From: Syntrophaceae bacterium
Lineage (GTDB): Bacteria > Desulfobacterota > Syntrophia > Syntrophales > UBA2185
Direction of reading: 5' to 3'
Assembly (NCBI GenBank): GCA_003153775.1
Contig: PMBI01000048.1
Location: forward strand, 14,769 to 77,935
Length of the DNA stretch: 63,167 nt
Every line of letters starts with the position of its first letter. Within the stretch, counting starts at the first letter, position 1. Shown here piece by piece: positions 15,983 to 24,091 of this stretch. A model generated the notes under the pieces. That model saw nothing but the letters and a program-made list of their open reading frames with translations. It had not been told where the DNA came from and did no database searches. The position numbers and the translations under genes were made by a program.

Positions 15983-18229
15983 ATGAGCACCGAATTGATA
16001 CCGGTTACATCGATGGGCGTAGGCGAAGAGGGCATTATTCAAGCCATCTCCGGAGGGGGCGCGCTCACAAGCAGACTCGCAGGCATGGGCATTGTGTCTA
16101 ACGCCAAGCTCAAGGTCCTCCGCAAGAGCGGCGGGCTGATTATTGTCCAGGTAGCGGATACGAGGGTGGCCCTGGGAGGTGGTGAGGCATCGAAGATACT
16201 GGTATTCAAGGTTGCGGCAGTGCGGGATGAGGGAGAGCAGAAGAGGGTTGAGAAGAAACTTCTTGTTGCACTTGCCGGTCAGCCCAATGTGGGGAAATCC
16301 ACTGTATTCAATATCCTTACCGGTTTATCGCAGCATGTCGGCAACTGGCCGGGAAAAACGGTAGAGAAGAAAGAAGGCGCCCATTGTTCGGATGACGTGG
16401 AACTTCAGATTATCGACCTGCCGGGCACCTACAGCCTAACCGCCTTTTCCGAAGAGGAGAGGGTTGCACGGGATTTTATCATCAGTGCAAATCCCGATGT
16501 TATTGTCCATCTCGTGAATGCATCTGCTCTCGAAAGAAGCCTCTATCTCTTATCGGAGTTGCTGCTCTTAGGACCGCCCATCGTTGTGGCCGTCAATATG
16601 ATCGATGTTGCTGAAACTCAGGGGATCCATGTTGATGTGAAGGCCTTGCAGGAATCTCTGGGGATACCCGTTGTACCGATGGTTGCTACAAAAAACAGGG
16701 GAATCAAGGAGCTCGTATCCACTGTCATCGCTGCGGCAGCGGGGGAACTGCATTACAAGCCGAGGATACCCGATGTTTCCCCGGATCACAGGGCGATTTT
16801 TGATAGCCTCATGGATCTCATCAAAGAATATGTGCCGCTTCCGTTCACCGTCCGCTGGACTGCTACGAAACTCATGGAAGGCGATCCGGAAATATCAAAG
16901 TTGATGGAGGGACTTGTGCCCGCGGATGTGTGGAACGGGATACAAACGCTTCTCATCAAGCATGAAGACTCCCTCCACGCCGTGGTCGGCGGCAGGTACG
17001 ACTGGATCGAAGAGGTTACCAGGGCCGCCGTTTCGAGATTCAAAATGGGAGAGGTCGTAATGACCGACAGGATCGATCACATTCTCACCCGCCCCATCCT
17101 CGGCATTCCTATTCTCTTTGCAGTTTTTGCAGGCGTCTTCATGGCGACATACAAGATAGGGTTCCCCCTGCAAAAGCAGGTTGAATGGACGGTCGCTGCC
17201 CTCGCGCGGTGGGTGGATGCGGCAATCGTCTCTTCCGATCCCTGGATCAGGGGAATCGTAATCGACGGCGTTATCGGAGGTGTGGGGTCGGTATTGACCT
17301 TGCTCCCCATATTGCTGATATTTTTTGCGGTCATGGCTTTTTTGGAAGACGTTGGATACATGGCCAGGGCGGCTTTTGTAATGGACAGATTCATGCATCT
17401 TGTGGGTCTTCACGGGAAGAGTTTTATTCCCATGTGTTTGGGTTTCGGGTGTAATGTGCCGTCTGTACTGGGCACGAGGATTGTGGAGTCCAAAAGAGAG
17501 CGCTTGCTCACGATATTTCTTATTCCCTTCGTCCCCTGTACGGCGCGGCTTGCCGTCCTGACGTTTGTCTCTGCCGCTCTATTTGCAGACAAGGCAGCCC
17601 TTGTTTCCTGGGCGTTACTGACGATGAATATACTTGTACTGGGCGTCATCGGCATGGTCATAGATAGATTTATTTTGAAGGACGAGCCCATGCCTTTCAT
17701 CATGGAACTGCCGCTCTATCATAAACCCGATCCCAAGACGATCGGAATCGTTGTGTGGGCGAGGACCGTAGCATTTGTGAAGAAGGCGGGCACCGTGATA
17801 CTAACGGTTTCCGTCGTCATATGGGTTCTCTCCTATTTTCCGGGCGGCAATACGGAGGGCAGCGTTCTCGCGTGGTTCGGCCGTCTCCTGGAGCCCGTGG
17901 GGAAGCCGATGGGACTCGACTGGAAGATGCTGACAGCCCTGATTACGAGCTTTGTGGCGAAGGAGAATGCAATTGCCACCCTCGGAGTCCTTTACGGCGT
18001 AGGCGAGCAGGGGCTGCTCAAGGTCCTGCCGAATGTCGTGAGCCACGCCTCGGCGCTGGCTTTCCTGGTTGTTCTCATGCTTTTTATTCCCTGCGTTGCC
18101 ACTTTGACGGTGATGAAGAAAGAAATGGGAAGTGCGAAATGGTTTGCGTCCTCCCTGCTCGCGATGCTGATTGTATCTTTTTCCAGCGGCATCATCGCCT
18201 ACCATGTGGCCCTGTGGGCGGGACTATAG
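15983..18229 (+). CDS. feoB: Ferrous iron transporter FeoB with fused FeoA domain
   Basis: About 748 residues. Residues 1-78 form an SH3-like FeoA domain (LTSRLAGMGIVSNAKLKVLR). The G domain follows: G1 GQPNVGKS at 99-106, G3 DLPGTYS, G4 VNMID. After the helical insertion come FeoB core and gate helices (about eight membrane segments) with GCNVPSVLGTRIVESKRERLLT and PCTARLAVL, the Cys-containing pore segments. It imports Fe(II) into the cytoplasm, fitting an anaerobe. The FeoA-FeoB fusion removes the need for a separate feoA, and none is adjacent. It starts at ATG 15983. Not truncated. Confidence 0.95.
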   Translation: MSTELIPVTSMGVGEEGIIQAISGGGALTSRLAGMGIVSNAKLKVLRKSGGLIIVQVADTRVALGGGEASKILVFKVAAVRDEGEQKRVEKKLLVALAGQPNVGKSTVFNILTGLSQHVGNWPGKTVEKKEGAHCSDDVELQIIDLPGTYSLTAFSEEERVARDFIISANPDVIVHLVNASALERSLYLLSELLLLGPPIVVAVNMIDVAETQGIHVDVKALQESLGIPVVPMVATKNRGIKELVSTVIAAAAGELHYKPRIPDVSPDHRAIFDSLMDLIKEYVPLPFTVRWTATKLMEGDPEISKLMEGLVPADVWNGIQTLLIKHEDSLHAVVGGRYDWIEEVTRAAVSRFKMGEVVMTDRIDHILTRPILGIPILFAVFAGVFMATYKIGFPLQKQVEWTVAALARWVDAAIVSSDPWIRGIVIDGVIGGVGSVLTLLPILLIFFAVMAFLEDVGYMARAAFVMDRFMHLVGLHGKSFIPMCLGFGCNVPSVLGTRIVESKRERLLTIFLIPFVPCTARLAVLTFVSAALFADKAALVSWALLTMNILVLGVIGMVIDRFILKDEPMPFIMELPLYHKPDPKTIGIVVWARTVAFVKKAGTVILTVSVVIWVLSYFPGGNTEGSVLAWFGRLLEPVGKPMGLDWKMLTALITSFVAKENAIATLGVLYGVGEQGLLKVLPNVVSHASALAFLVVLMLFIPCVATLTVMKKEMGSAKWFASSLLAMLIVSFSSGIIAYHVALWAGL

Positions 18230-18259
18230 ATACTTCTAACATTCAATACGCTGTTTGGG

Positions 18260-19024
18260 TTGGCTGTAGTGGATACAAATCATGATTTGAAGCGATCGCC
18301 GCGCTCCGAATTCGTCGCAGGCGTCAGGGCCGAGCTGCCGATCTTATTGGGTGTCGTTCCGTTCGGCATGATTTACGGGGTGCTGGCCGTGAGCGCCGGA
18401 CTGAGCGTCGGCGCGGCCATGGCGATGTCGTCCATTGTCTTCGCCGGTTCGGCACAGTTCGTGGGCGTGCAGCTCATCCACGCAGGCGCGCCGGGCATGG
18501 TCATCGTCTTTACGACGTTCATCGTGAATCTGCGGCACATACTGTACAGCGCCTCCATTGCCCCTTATCTCGCACAGCTGAGCCGCAGGTGGAAGTGGCT
18601 GCTCGCCTATCTCCTCACCGACGAAGCCTACGCCGTCACCATCACGCGCTACAATCAGGAATCGGCCTCAGCCGTGAAATCCGTCAACAGGCACTGGTAT
18701 CTCTTGGGGGCGGGCTTGGCGATGTGGACCACTTGGCAGGTCAGCACCGCGGCAGGGATCTTCCTCGGCGCTCAGGTTCCCTCCAGTTGGTCCCTTGATT
18801 TCACTATAGCCCTCACGTTCATCGCCCTCGTCGTACCGGCGCTGCGCGACCGCCCGAGCGTGGCGGCGGCGCTTTCCGCCGGCGTCATCGCCGTCTTGGC
18901 TTTTGGCCTGCCCTACAAGCTCGGGTTGATAGTTGCGGCCATTAGCGGCATGGCAGTTGGTCTTTGGGTAGAGGCGCGACTGCTGTCAACAGGCCGCCGT
19001 CGCGAGCGGGAGGACAGCCGATGA
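18260..19024 (+). CDS. azlC: AzlC family branched-chain amino acid exporter, large subunit
   Basis: About 254 residues with seven or eight hydrophobic segments. AzlC signatures: LPILLGVVPFGMIYGVLAVSAGLS near residue 30, SSIVFAGSAQFVGVQLI and FIVNLRHILYSASIAPYL, then LLTDEAYAVT. With AzlD it exports branched-chain amino acids or similar compounds. Start TTG 18260 (GTG 18269 possible); the ribosome site is weak. The stop overlaps the azlD start (ATGA). The gene pair is markedly richer in G+C than its neighbours: 47 of the 60 bases from 18841 are G or C. Confidence 0.9.
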   Translation: MAVVDTNHDLKRSPRSEFVAGVRAELPILLGVVPFGMIYGVLAVSAGLSVGAAMAMSSIVFAGSAQFVGVQLIHAGAPGMVIVFTTFIVNLRHILYSASIAPYLAQLSRRWKWLLAYLLTDEAYAVTITRYNQESASAVKSVNRHWYLLGAGLAMWTTWQVSTAAGIFLGAQVPSSWSLDFTIALTFIALVVPALRDRPSVAAALSAGVIAVLAFGLPYKLGLIVAAISGMAVGLWVEARLLSTGRRREREDSR

Positions 19025-19341
19025 ATGTATGGCTGCTCCTCATCTGCATGGGCGTGGTCACCTACGCGATTCGCCTGTCGATGATCGGGCTGATCGGACG
19101 TGTGAATCTGCCGTCTGTTGTTCAATGGGCATTGTGTCTCGTGCCTCCGGCAGTGCTGTCTGCGATTATTTTTCCGGAACTGCTGATGCCCAAAGGCACA
19201 CTCGATCTCTCCTTCGGAAATCTCCGGCTGCTGGCGGGAGCGCTGGCCGCCGCTGTTGCCTGGCGCACCAGGAACGTTCTCTTGACGATCGGAGTAGGCA
19301 TGGTGGCGCTTTGGGTCTTGCAGGCCGTGATTCCGCATTGA
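19021..19341 (+). CDS. azlD: AzlD family branched-chain amino acid exporter, small subunit
   Basis: About 106 residues with four hydrophobic segments; motifs GVVTYAIRLSMIGLIGR and LPSVVQWALCLVPPAVLSAIIFPEL are typical of AzlD. It is the partner of AzlC, starting at an ATG that overlaps the azlC stop by 4 bases with GGGAGGA upstream, so translation is coupled. It ends the pair; no clear terminator follows, and the next 150 bases (19342-19495) hold nothing recognisable. Confidence 0.9.
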   Translation: MNVWLLLICMGVVTYAIRLSMIGLIGRVNLPSVVQWALCLVPPAVLSAIIFPELLMPKGTLDLSFGNLRLLAGALAAAVAWRTRNVLLTIGVGMVALWVLQAVIPH

Positions 19342-19495
19342 GTGAGCGTAACTTCGGTCCTGTGAATCTACCCGGGGATTGGATTGCTATCGCAGACGGG
19401 AACGTATCCACCAAACAGCGCCCCCAAAAATCTCCTCCCGACACTGTTCCATCCTGCCGGACCGCACAACACCTGTGTGTTGAATTCATATTTTC

Positions 19496-19525
19496 TTGAC
19501 ATAGCGGAACTCACTCTCCTATAAT
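19496..19525 (+). promoter_or_regulatory. Consensus sigma-70 promoter for the lpdD-like/ubiX pair
   Basis: TTGACA at 19496-19501 and TATAAT at 19520-19525, both perfect hexamers, spaced 18 bases. Transcription would begin about 25 bases before the ATG at 19560. Confidence 0.8.
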
Positions 19526-19559
19526 TCCCACACGTAATAGAAATATCCTGAGATGGACT

Positions 19560-19952
19560 ATGAATGAAGAGCCCATAATCTTAAAGACGCACGCAGGGAC
19601 ATTTGATCTGAGCGCCTCAGTCGTGAAAGTAGGTCAAGATTTTGTTGTTGCCATTTGGGGAGGGGAGAAACCCCATATCGGTGCGGTGGCTTTAGCCCAG
19701 TCCCGGCAGAGTCTCAAGGATCATGATAAGAGAAGCGCGACTGCCTCAGTCCTCAGTATCCTTGGACATAAAGAGGATACCGTCGTCAAATCCGTATCGG
19801 AACGACTGGCAGCTGTTGCCGATCGTCCCGTGGTGGTCACTGCGGGGATGCACTGGGACAACCTGAAGGAATCAGACCTTAAACAGATCCTTAACAATGT
19901 GGAAATACTTACTCAGATGATCGAAGCGCATATGCTAACAGCTCGTTCCTGA
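19560..19952 (+). CDS. LpdD-like protein, prenylated-flavin chaperone/decarboxylase accessory subunit
   Basis: About 130 residues, soluble. The pattern (VAIWGGEKPHIGAVALAQSRQSL, then SVLSILGHKEDTVVKSVSERLA and VVVTAGMHWDNL) matches the LpdD family found next to UbiX and UbiD in gallate- and hydroxybenzoate-decarboxylase loci, where it is thought to help load or stabilise prenyl-FMN on UbiD. That role comes from family knowledge, not from this sequence. It is the first gene after a consensus promoter and 19 bases ahead of ubiX, so the two are one unit. The UbiD partners lie about 9-13 kb downstream on the same strand. Confidence 0.72.
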   Translation: MNEEPIILKTHAGTFDLSASVVKVGQDFVVAIWGGEKPHIGAVALAQSRQSLKDHDKRSATASVLSILGHKEDTVVKSVSERLAAVADRPVVVTAGMHWDNLKESDLKQILNNVEILTQMIEAHMLTARS

Positions 19953-19971
19953 GAAGGCGGAGATTGGAGAA

Positions 19972-20541
19972 ATGATACCTGTGCCAAGAAGAATGATTAT
20001 TGCAATTACCGGGGCAAGCGGAGTGATTTACGGAATTCATATGCTGCGAGCCATGCGGGAAACGCCCTATGAAACACACCTGATTATTTCGGAGTCCGGT
20101 TGTCGTAATATCGAGATTGAGACCGGCATGAATCCTGACGAGATAAAACAGATGGCCGATTACAATTACAGTTACGTCGACGTAGGCGCCGCCTTGGCCA
20201 GCGGGTCGTTTATAACGGAAGGCATGGTGGTGGTTCCGTGCACCATCAAAACCCTTTCTGGAATTGCCAATTCCTACACTGATAATTTGATTGTCCGCGC
20301 CGCGGATGTTACCCTCAAAGAGAAAAGGAAATTATTGCTCGTTGTGAGGGAGACGCCGCTTCACATTGGGCATCTAAGACTGATGACTATGGCCGCCGAA
20401 ATGGGAGCACATCTTTTGCCGCCTGTTCCCTCTTTTTACCATCAACCCAAGACCATCGAGGATCTCATAAACCATACCATCGGGAAGATTTTTGACTACT
20501 TCCATATAGAACATAATCTCTTCAAACGGTGGGGCAGTTAG
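19972..20541 (+). CDS. ubiX: Flavin prenyltransferase UbiX
   Basis: Makes prenyl-FMN, the UbiD cofactor, from FMN and dimethylallyl phosphate. About 189 residues. The N-terminal flavodoxin-like IIAITGASGVIYGIHML is the FMN-binding loop; VVVPCTIKTLSGIANSYTDNLIVRAADV and the conserved basic VVRETPLHIGHLRLM are also present. A GGAG lies 5 bases before ATG 19972; a second in-frame ATG at 19993 would also leave the domain complete. Its presence with two UbiD genes in the same region makes a local prenyl-FMN system. Confidence 0.93.
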   Translation: MIPVPRRMIIAITGASGVIYGIHMLRAMRETPYETHLIISESGCRNIEIETGMNPDEIKQMADYNYSYVDVGAALASGSFITEGMVVVPCTIKTLSGIANSYTDNLIVRAADVTLKEKRKLLLVVRETPLHIGHLRLMTMAAEMGAHLLPPVPSFYHQPKTIEDLINHTIGKIFDYFHIEHNLFKRWGS

Positions 20542-20767
20542 TCCTGACCAGTTGGCAGTGTTTCCGTTAGGTACCTGTCTTTGCCTCGAGGAAAGATACC
20601 GCAGATTCACCCGACGACTACCACTATTCGTTGCATTGAAAATGTGGCTTTAAATCTACCGCCGAAGATGGATTGCTCACCAGACTCGACAATTCTGCTT
20701 TTCGACAATTTTGTACCATGCCCCCCTCACAAACTCAAAAAAAGAGAGCATTAGCAGGGAGACATAT

Positions 20768-20793
20768 ATTATTGACAATATTATCGATATTAT
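20768..20793 (+). repeat. 26-base AT-rich direct repeat, copy 1
   Basis: Identical over 26 bases to 20877-20902, with 83 bases between the copies. Each contains TTGACA and the palindrome TATCGATA. It lies in the 527-base gap after ubiX. Bases 20542-20760 of that gap hold no recognisable feature. Confidence 0.8.
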
Positions 20794-20876
20794 TGATATT
20801 TAAATTTATTGAATAAAGTTCACTGACTTTTCCCTTGACAAGTCTAAAAAGCGGTGCTACGTAGGCAACGAAACGC

Positions 20877-20902
20877 ATTATTGACAATATTATCGATATT
20901 AT
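20877..20902 (+). repeat. 26-base AT-rich direct repeat, copy 2
   Basis: Second copy of the 26-base repeat; ends 13 bases before dispersed repeat copy B. The TTGACA inside it has no matching -10 hexamer at the normal distance. Confidence 0.8.
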
Positions 20903-20914
20903 CACTGGCAATTT

Positions 20915-21035
20915 TCTTGAATTCGACAGCCAGCGCATTCCCCGTAGCTTGCTGCGGGGTAAGCGAGCGAATGACGAATGATACTGTTCCCTAAGAATCG
21001 AAGCTTCTCCGCAGCTTGCTGCTGAGAGCTTCAAT
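20915..21035 (+). repeat. Dispersed palindromic repeat, copy B
   Basis: Aligns with copy A at 15039-15157 over about 120 bases, including an almost unchanged CTTGCTGCGGGGTAAGCGAG core. Here it is intergenic, between ubiX and the GntR gene, and forms hairpins from CCCCGTAGCTTGCTGCGGGG (20939-20958) and the following CTCCGCAGCTTGCTGCTGAG. Confidence 0.8.
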
Positions 21036-21068
21036 AAAGCTCCTTGCATCTACGGAGGACTTTTCTGA

Positions 21069-21212
21069 ATGCAGACAATCCATCAATATACCAGAGAAAA
21101 TGTGAAGGAGCATTTTGAGCTCCGGCAGATGGACAGCCCGCTAAGAAGAGCCTTCTTCAGGGGCATGCGAGGCATCGAGCGGTTAAGAATTCGGGTGCAC
21201 GATTTTGAGTGA
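21069..21212 (+). CDS. Small basic protein of unknown function, 47 residues
   Basis: ATG 21069 to TGA 21210-21212, with GGAGG about 9 bases upstream. The protein is hydrophilic and Arg-rich (a C-terminal stretch RRAFFRGMRGIERLRIRVHD), with no membrane segment or Cys. Its stop lies 4 bases before the ATG of the GntR regulator, so the two are probably translationally coupled. No family was recognised. The ribosome site and coupling favour a real gene, but chance cannot be excluded. Confidence 0.45.
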   Translation: MQTIHQYTRENVKEHFELRQMDSPLRRAFFRGMRGIERLRIRVHDFE

Positions 21213-21216
21213 AGCC

Positions 21217-21966
21217 ATGACTGTCATAAATTCGGATGATGCATGCAGGAGAATGGCCATGGCCATTCTGACGGGTGAGCTGAAACCCCGGGAGCGCCTG
21301 GTCGAGTCAGAACTGATAAAAAAATTCAATGTGAAGCGTTTCACCATTCGCAAAGCCATTCAGGAGCTTGTCCATCTCGGATTCGTCGAGTTCACTCCGA
21401 ATAAGGGTGCGAGGGTGGCAGACATTACCGATGAAGAGCTGGAGGATCTCTACTGCGTGCGGTTGAGTTTGGAGCTACTGGCAGCGGAGCTCCTGATCAA
21501 GAAGATTACTCCGGACAAATTGGGCCTTCTCTGGAAGATTCATAAGGAATATTCCAGAGCCGTCGAGAGCGGCGTGCTTGAGGACATGGTGATGAAGAAT
21601 GAGGAGTTCCACCAGGCCATCTATGCGATGACTGAAAACAGGTTTCTCGCAGACAATCTTGAAAGATTGAAAAACGGCATCTTCGCTCTCCGGTACAACG
21701 CCTACGTCTCGCTTGGCATACCCCGGGTAAGTATTGCCCAGCACGAAGCCATCATCATAGCTCTCGCTGAAGGCGATTTGGAGAAACTCAAAAGGTGTGT
21801 GAGAGAAAATATCATTTATCCGAAGATGATTCATGAGGCAAAAAAACCGAAGCAGCCTTCTGCCGAGGGCGCCAAAGGTTTTGTGGACGGGATGCTGCGG
21901 GAGAAGCGGGAAACAAATGGAAAGACGATCGACGGCCCGGCGCTCGCAGGTACAAGAAGTACGTAA
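21217..21966 (+). CDS. GntR family transcriptional regulator, FCD (FadR/VanR) type
   Basis: About 249 residues. The N-terminal winged helix-turn-helix is clear: LVESELIKKFNVKRFTIRKAIQELVHLGFVEFTPNKGARVADI. An FCD ligand domain follows (DLYCVRLSLELLAAELL, NEEFHQAIYAMTENRFL, QHEAIIIALAEGDLEKLKRCVREN), in which Asp/His residues usually bind a metal and a carboxylate ligand. It stands at the head of the Liv transporter/UbiD region and is probably its local regulator. A palindrome TGTGAAAGATTCACA at 22051 lies between it and livH. ATG 21217 was preferred to TTG 21205, which overlaps the preceding small gene. Confidence 0.9.
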   Translation: MTVINSDDACRRMAMAILTGELKPRERLVESELIKKFNVKRFTIRKAIQELVHLGFVEFTPNKGARVADITDEELEDLYCVRLSLELLAAELLIKKITPDKLGLLWKIHKEYSRAVESGVLEDMVMKNEEFHQAIYAMTENRFLADNLERLKNGIFALRYNAYVSLGIPRVSIAQHEAIIIALAEGDLEKLKRCVRENIIYPKMIHEAKKPKQPSAEGAKGFVDGMLREKRETNGKTIDGPALAGTRST

Positions 21967-22050
21967 TATGGGACCGCCATCTGTGATGAGAAGGTTCCGC
22001 TAAGGGTTTTTCGGGCCCCTGTCGGCGTCTTCTCGTGAGTCGAAGAAAGG

Positions 22051-22065
22051 TGTGAAAGATTCACA
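22051..22065 (+). promoter_or_regulatory. Candidate operator, 15-base inverted repeat
   Basis: TGTGAA-AGA-TTCACA, perfect 6-base arms, 59 bases before the livH start and just after the GntR regulator gene. The size and symmetry suit a GntR-family operator; this is inference from position only. Confidence 0.4.
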
Positions 22066-22123
22066 TTTCGCTATCCGGAAGGGGAAAGTCTGAAGTCACG
22101 CATTTAATCTACGGGGTGAATCT

Positions 22124-22996
22124 ATGTTTGTATCGATCTTGATCAACGGGTTAGTTTCAGGCGCGGTTTATGCCATTCTTGCTATTGGCTTCTCCCTTAT
22201 TTTCGGCGTTGCGAAGATAATGAACATGGCCCATACCGCCTTTTACATGCTCACCGCTTTTCTCATACTCGGCGCTATAACATTCCTCGATGTGCCGCTT
22301 CCCCTTGCCGCCATCGCATCCATTATTGTCGCAGGCCTCTTGGGAGTGGTCTGCTATAAACTGTGTTTTGACAGGATCAAAGTGCACGAAACAGCAGTGA
22401 TGATTATCTCAGTGGCTATAGCAATGTTGTTTGAGGAAACGATCCTGTTAACATTTGGTGCGCAATACCAGAGAATACCTCCCTTTGTAGAAGGATATTT
22501 CGAACTCGGAGGGGTCAGCATCCTGAATCAGCATTTCTTTACGGCTGGAGCAAGCATCGCTACGCTGGTCGGGGTATGGCTGTTATTGTCAAAGACAAAA
22601 CTCGGCATGTCGATAAGGGCGGTGGACCAGGATCGTGAGATAGCAAACGTCATGGGAATCAATGTAACCAAGACAAGCATGCAGGTTATGGGCATATCGG
22701 TAATCTTGGCAGGCGTAGCAGGTGCGGTAACGGCTCCTACAATTATGGTAAACCCTTTAATGTGGACTAACCCGCTTGTTATCGTGCTGTCTGCGGTTGT
22801 GCTGGGCGGGCTCGGAAGCATCAAGGGGAGCGCCATCGCGGCATTCATTCTGGGATATGCAGAGACCCTTGTGGTCTTTCTCGTCCCTGACGGAAGCTTC
22901 TTAAGAGGCGCAGTTTCCTTAATCGCGATGGTATTGGTGCTCCTGATAAGACCTGAAGGCTTGTTTGGAGTAGCATTCGAGGAAGAGAGATTATAA
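22124..22996 (+). CDS. livH: Branched-chain amino acid-type ABC transporter permease LivH
   Basis: About 290 residues, eight or so membrane segments. Family features: NGLVSGAVYAILAIGFSLIFGVAKIMNMAHTAFYM at the N-terminus and VVLGGLGSIKGSAIAAFILGYAETL near the C-terminus (the EAA-like loop contacting the ATPase). It forms a heterodimer with LivM. It is the first gene of an operon with livM, an acyl-CoA ligase, livG, livF and a binding protein. In anaerobes Liv-type systems often carry aromatic acids rather than amino acids; the neighbours point that way here. Confidence 0.93.
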   Translation: MFVSILINGLVSGAVYAILAIGFSLIFGVAKIMNMAHTAFYMLTAFLILGAITFLDVPLPLAAIASIIVAGLLGVVCYKLCFDRIKVHETAVMIISVAIAMLFEETILLTFGAQYQRIPPFVEGYFELGGVSILNQHFFTAGASIATLVGVWLLLSKTKLGMSIRAVDQDREIANVMGINVTKTSMQVMGISVILAGVAGAVTAPTIMVNPLMWTNPLVIVLSAVVLGGLGSIKGSAIAAFILGYAETLVVFLVPDGSFLRGAVSLIAMVLVLLIRPEGLFGVAFEEERL

Positions 22997-22997
22997 A

Positions 22998-24089
22998 GTG
23001 ATAACACGAATTCTATGGATGTGGATGTGGTTTCGTAAATCCGTCCTCGTTATTCCCGGGCGGGTAATTGCGCTGTTGTTCGGCATAACGTTGCTTCTTT
23101 TTCCCCTCATTACGGCTGACGAGGCGATATTGCGCATTGTCACCTTTGCAGCAATATTTTCCCTTTACGCCGTGAGTTGGGACACCTTGAGCGGATATAC
23201 CGGACAGTTAAGCCTCGGCCACGCACTTTTCTTCGGGGTCGCCGCCTACGCGAGCGCCTTGCTTGATTTGCACTTTGAATTATCCGTGTGGCTAACTATT
23301 CCCATCGGGAGCTGCGTCGGCGCTTTGATAGGGTTGATCGTAGGTCTGCCCGCTTTGCGTCTCCGGGGCATATATCTGGGGCTCGTAACACTTGCCTTTC
23401 CGATAATTCTTTCCGGGATCATATTTTATTTTTCAGACTTTACAGGCGGCGAGGCCGGTCTTTACGGGTTAAGTCGTCTTGCGGAAGACAAGGTCACTGC
23501 ATACTACATCGTTATTGCGATAGTGATGTGTTCCATTTTCATCATGTTTAAATTTACCGATGCAAAAAGCAGGATCCTGAGGACCGGGCTTCTTCTGCGT
23601 GCGATTCGGGAAGACGAGATGACCGCGCGCGCCTCGGGGATAGATACTATCAAATATAAGTTGCTCGCTTTTGCGATAAGCGGTTTTTTTGCAGGAATTG
23701 CCGGAGGCCTGTATGCTCATTATATCAGAGTTGCCGGACCCTCCACACTGGAGCTTATCTTTTCCATTCAAGTAGTACTATGGGCTATTTTCGGAGGCAT
23801 GGGGACGATCTATGGACCCGTTGCGGGAGTTTTCATTTTATACCCGCTCACAGAAATCATCAGGTTTTATCCCCATGGAGAGGAAGTACGGTTCATCCTT
23901 CTTTCGCTAATCTTAATTCTTTCCCTGCTTTTCATGCCGGAAGGGATTACAGTCTGGGTGCGTGATAAAATTGAGCAGGAATGCACAAGATGCAAAGTCA
24001 TAAATGCAGCTACAAGGCGCACCTGCAGGGCATGCCGGGCGCCGATGTATCTGACGAAAAAGGAAAACGCAAATCAAGGAAAGGAATAA
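22998..24089 (+). CDS. livM: Branched-chain amino acid-type ABC transporter permease LivM with C-terminal zinc ribbon
   Basis: About 363 residues from GTG 22998, one base after the livH stop. Typical LivM segments: SGYTGQLSLGHALFFGVAAYASALL, GLPALRLRGIYLGLVTLAFP and IFGGMGTIYGPVAGVFIL. Unusually, the cytoplasmic C-terminus continues past the last helix into a Cys4 motif (CTRC, 10 residues, CRAC) about 25 residues from the end, resembling a zinc ribbon. LivM proteins normally stop soon after the last membrane segment. The extension could mediate contact with another cytoplasmic protein. Confidence 0.92.
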   Translation: MITRILWMWMWFRKSVLVIPGRVIALLFGITLLLFPLITADEAILRIVTFAAIFSLYAVSWDTLSGYTGQLSLGHALFFGVAAYASALLDLHFELSVWLTIPIGSCVGALIGLIVGLPALRLRGIYLGLVTLAFPIILSGIIFYFSDFTGGEAGLYGLSRLAEDKVTAYYIVIAIVMCSIFIMFKFTDAKSRILRTGLLLRAIREDEMTARASGIDTIKYKLLAFAISGFFAGIAGGLYAHYIRVAGPSTLELIFSIQVVLWAIFGGMGTIYGPVAGVFILYPLTEIIRFYPHGEEVRFILLSLILILSLLFMPEGITVWVRDKIEQECTRCKVINAATRRTCRACRAPMYLTKKENANQGKE

Positions 24090-24091
24090 GA

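Noticed and set aside
20768-21035. A CRISPR array or insertion sequence between ubiX and the GntR gene
   Set aside because: Only two copies of a 26-base repeat with a single 83-base spacer, no cas genes, and no transposase frame.
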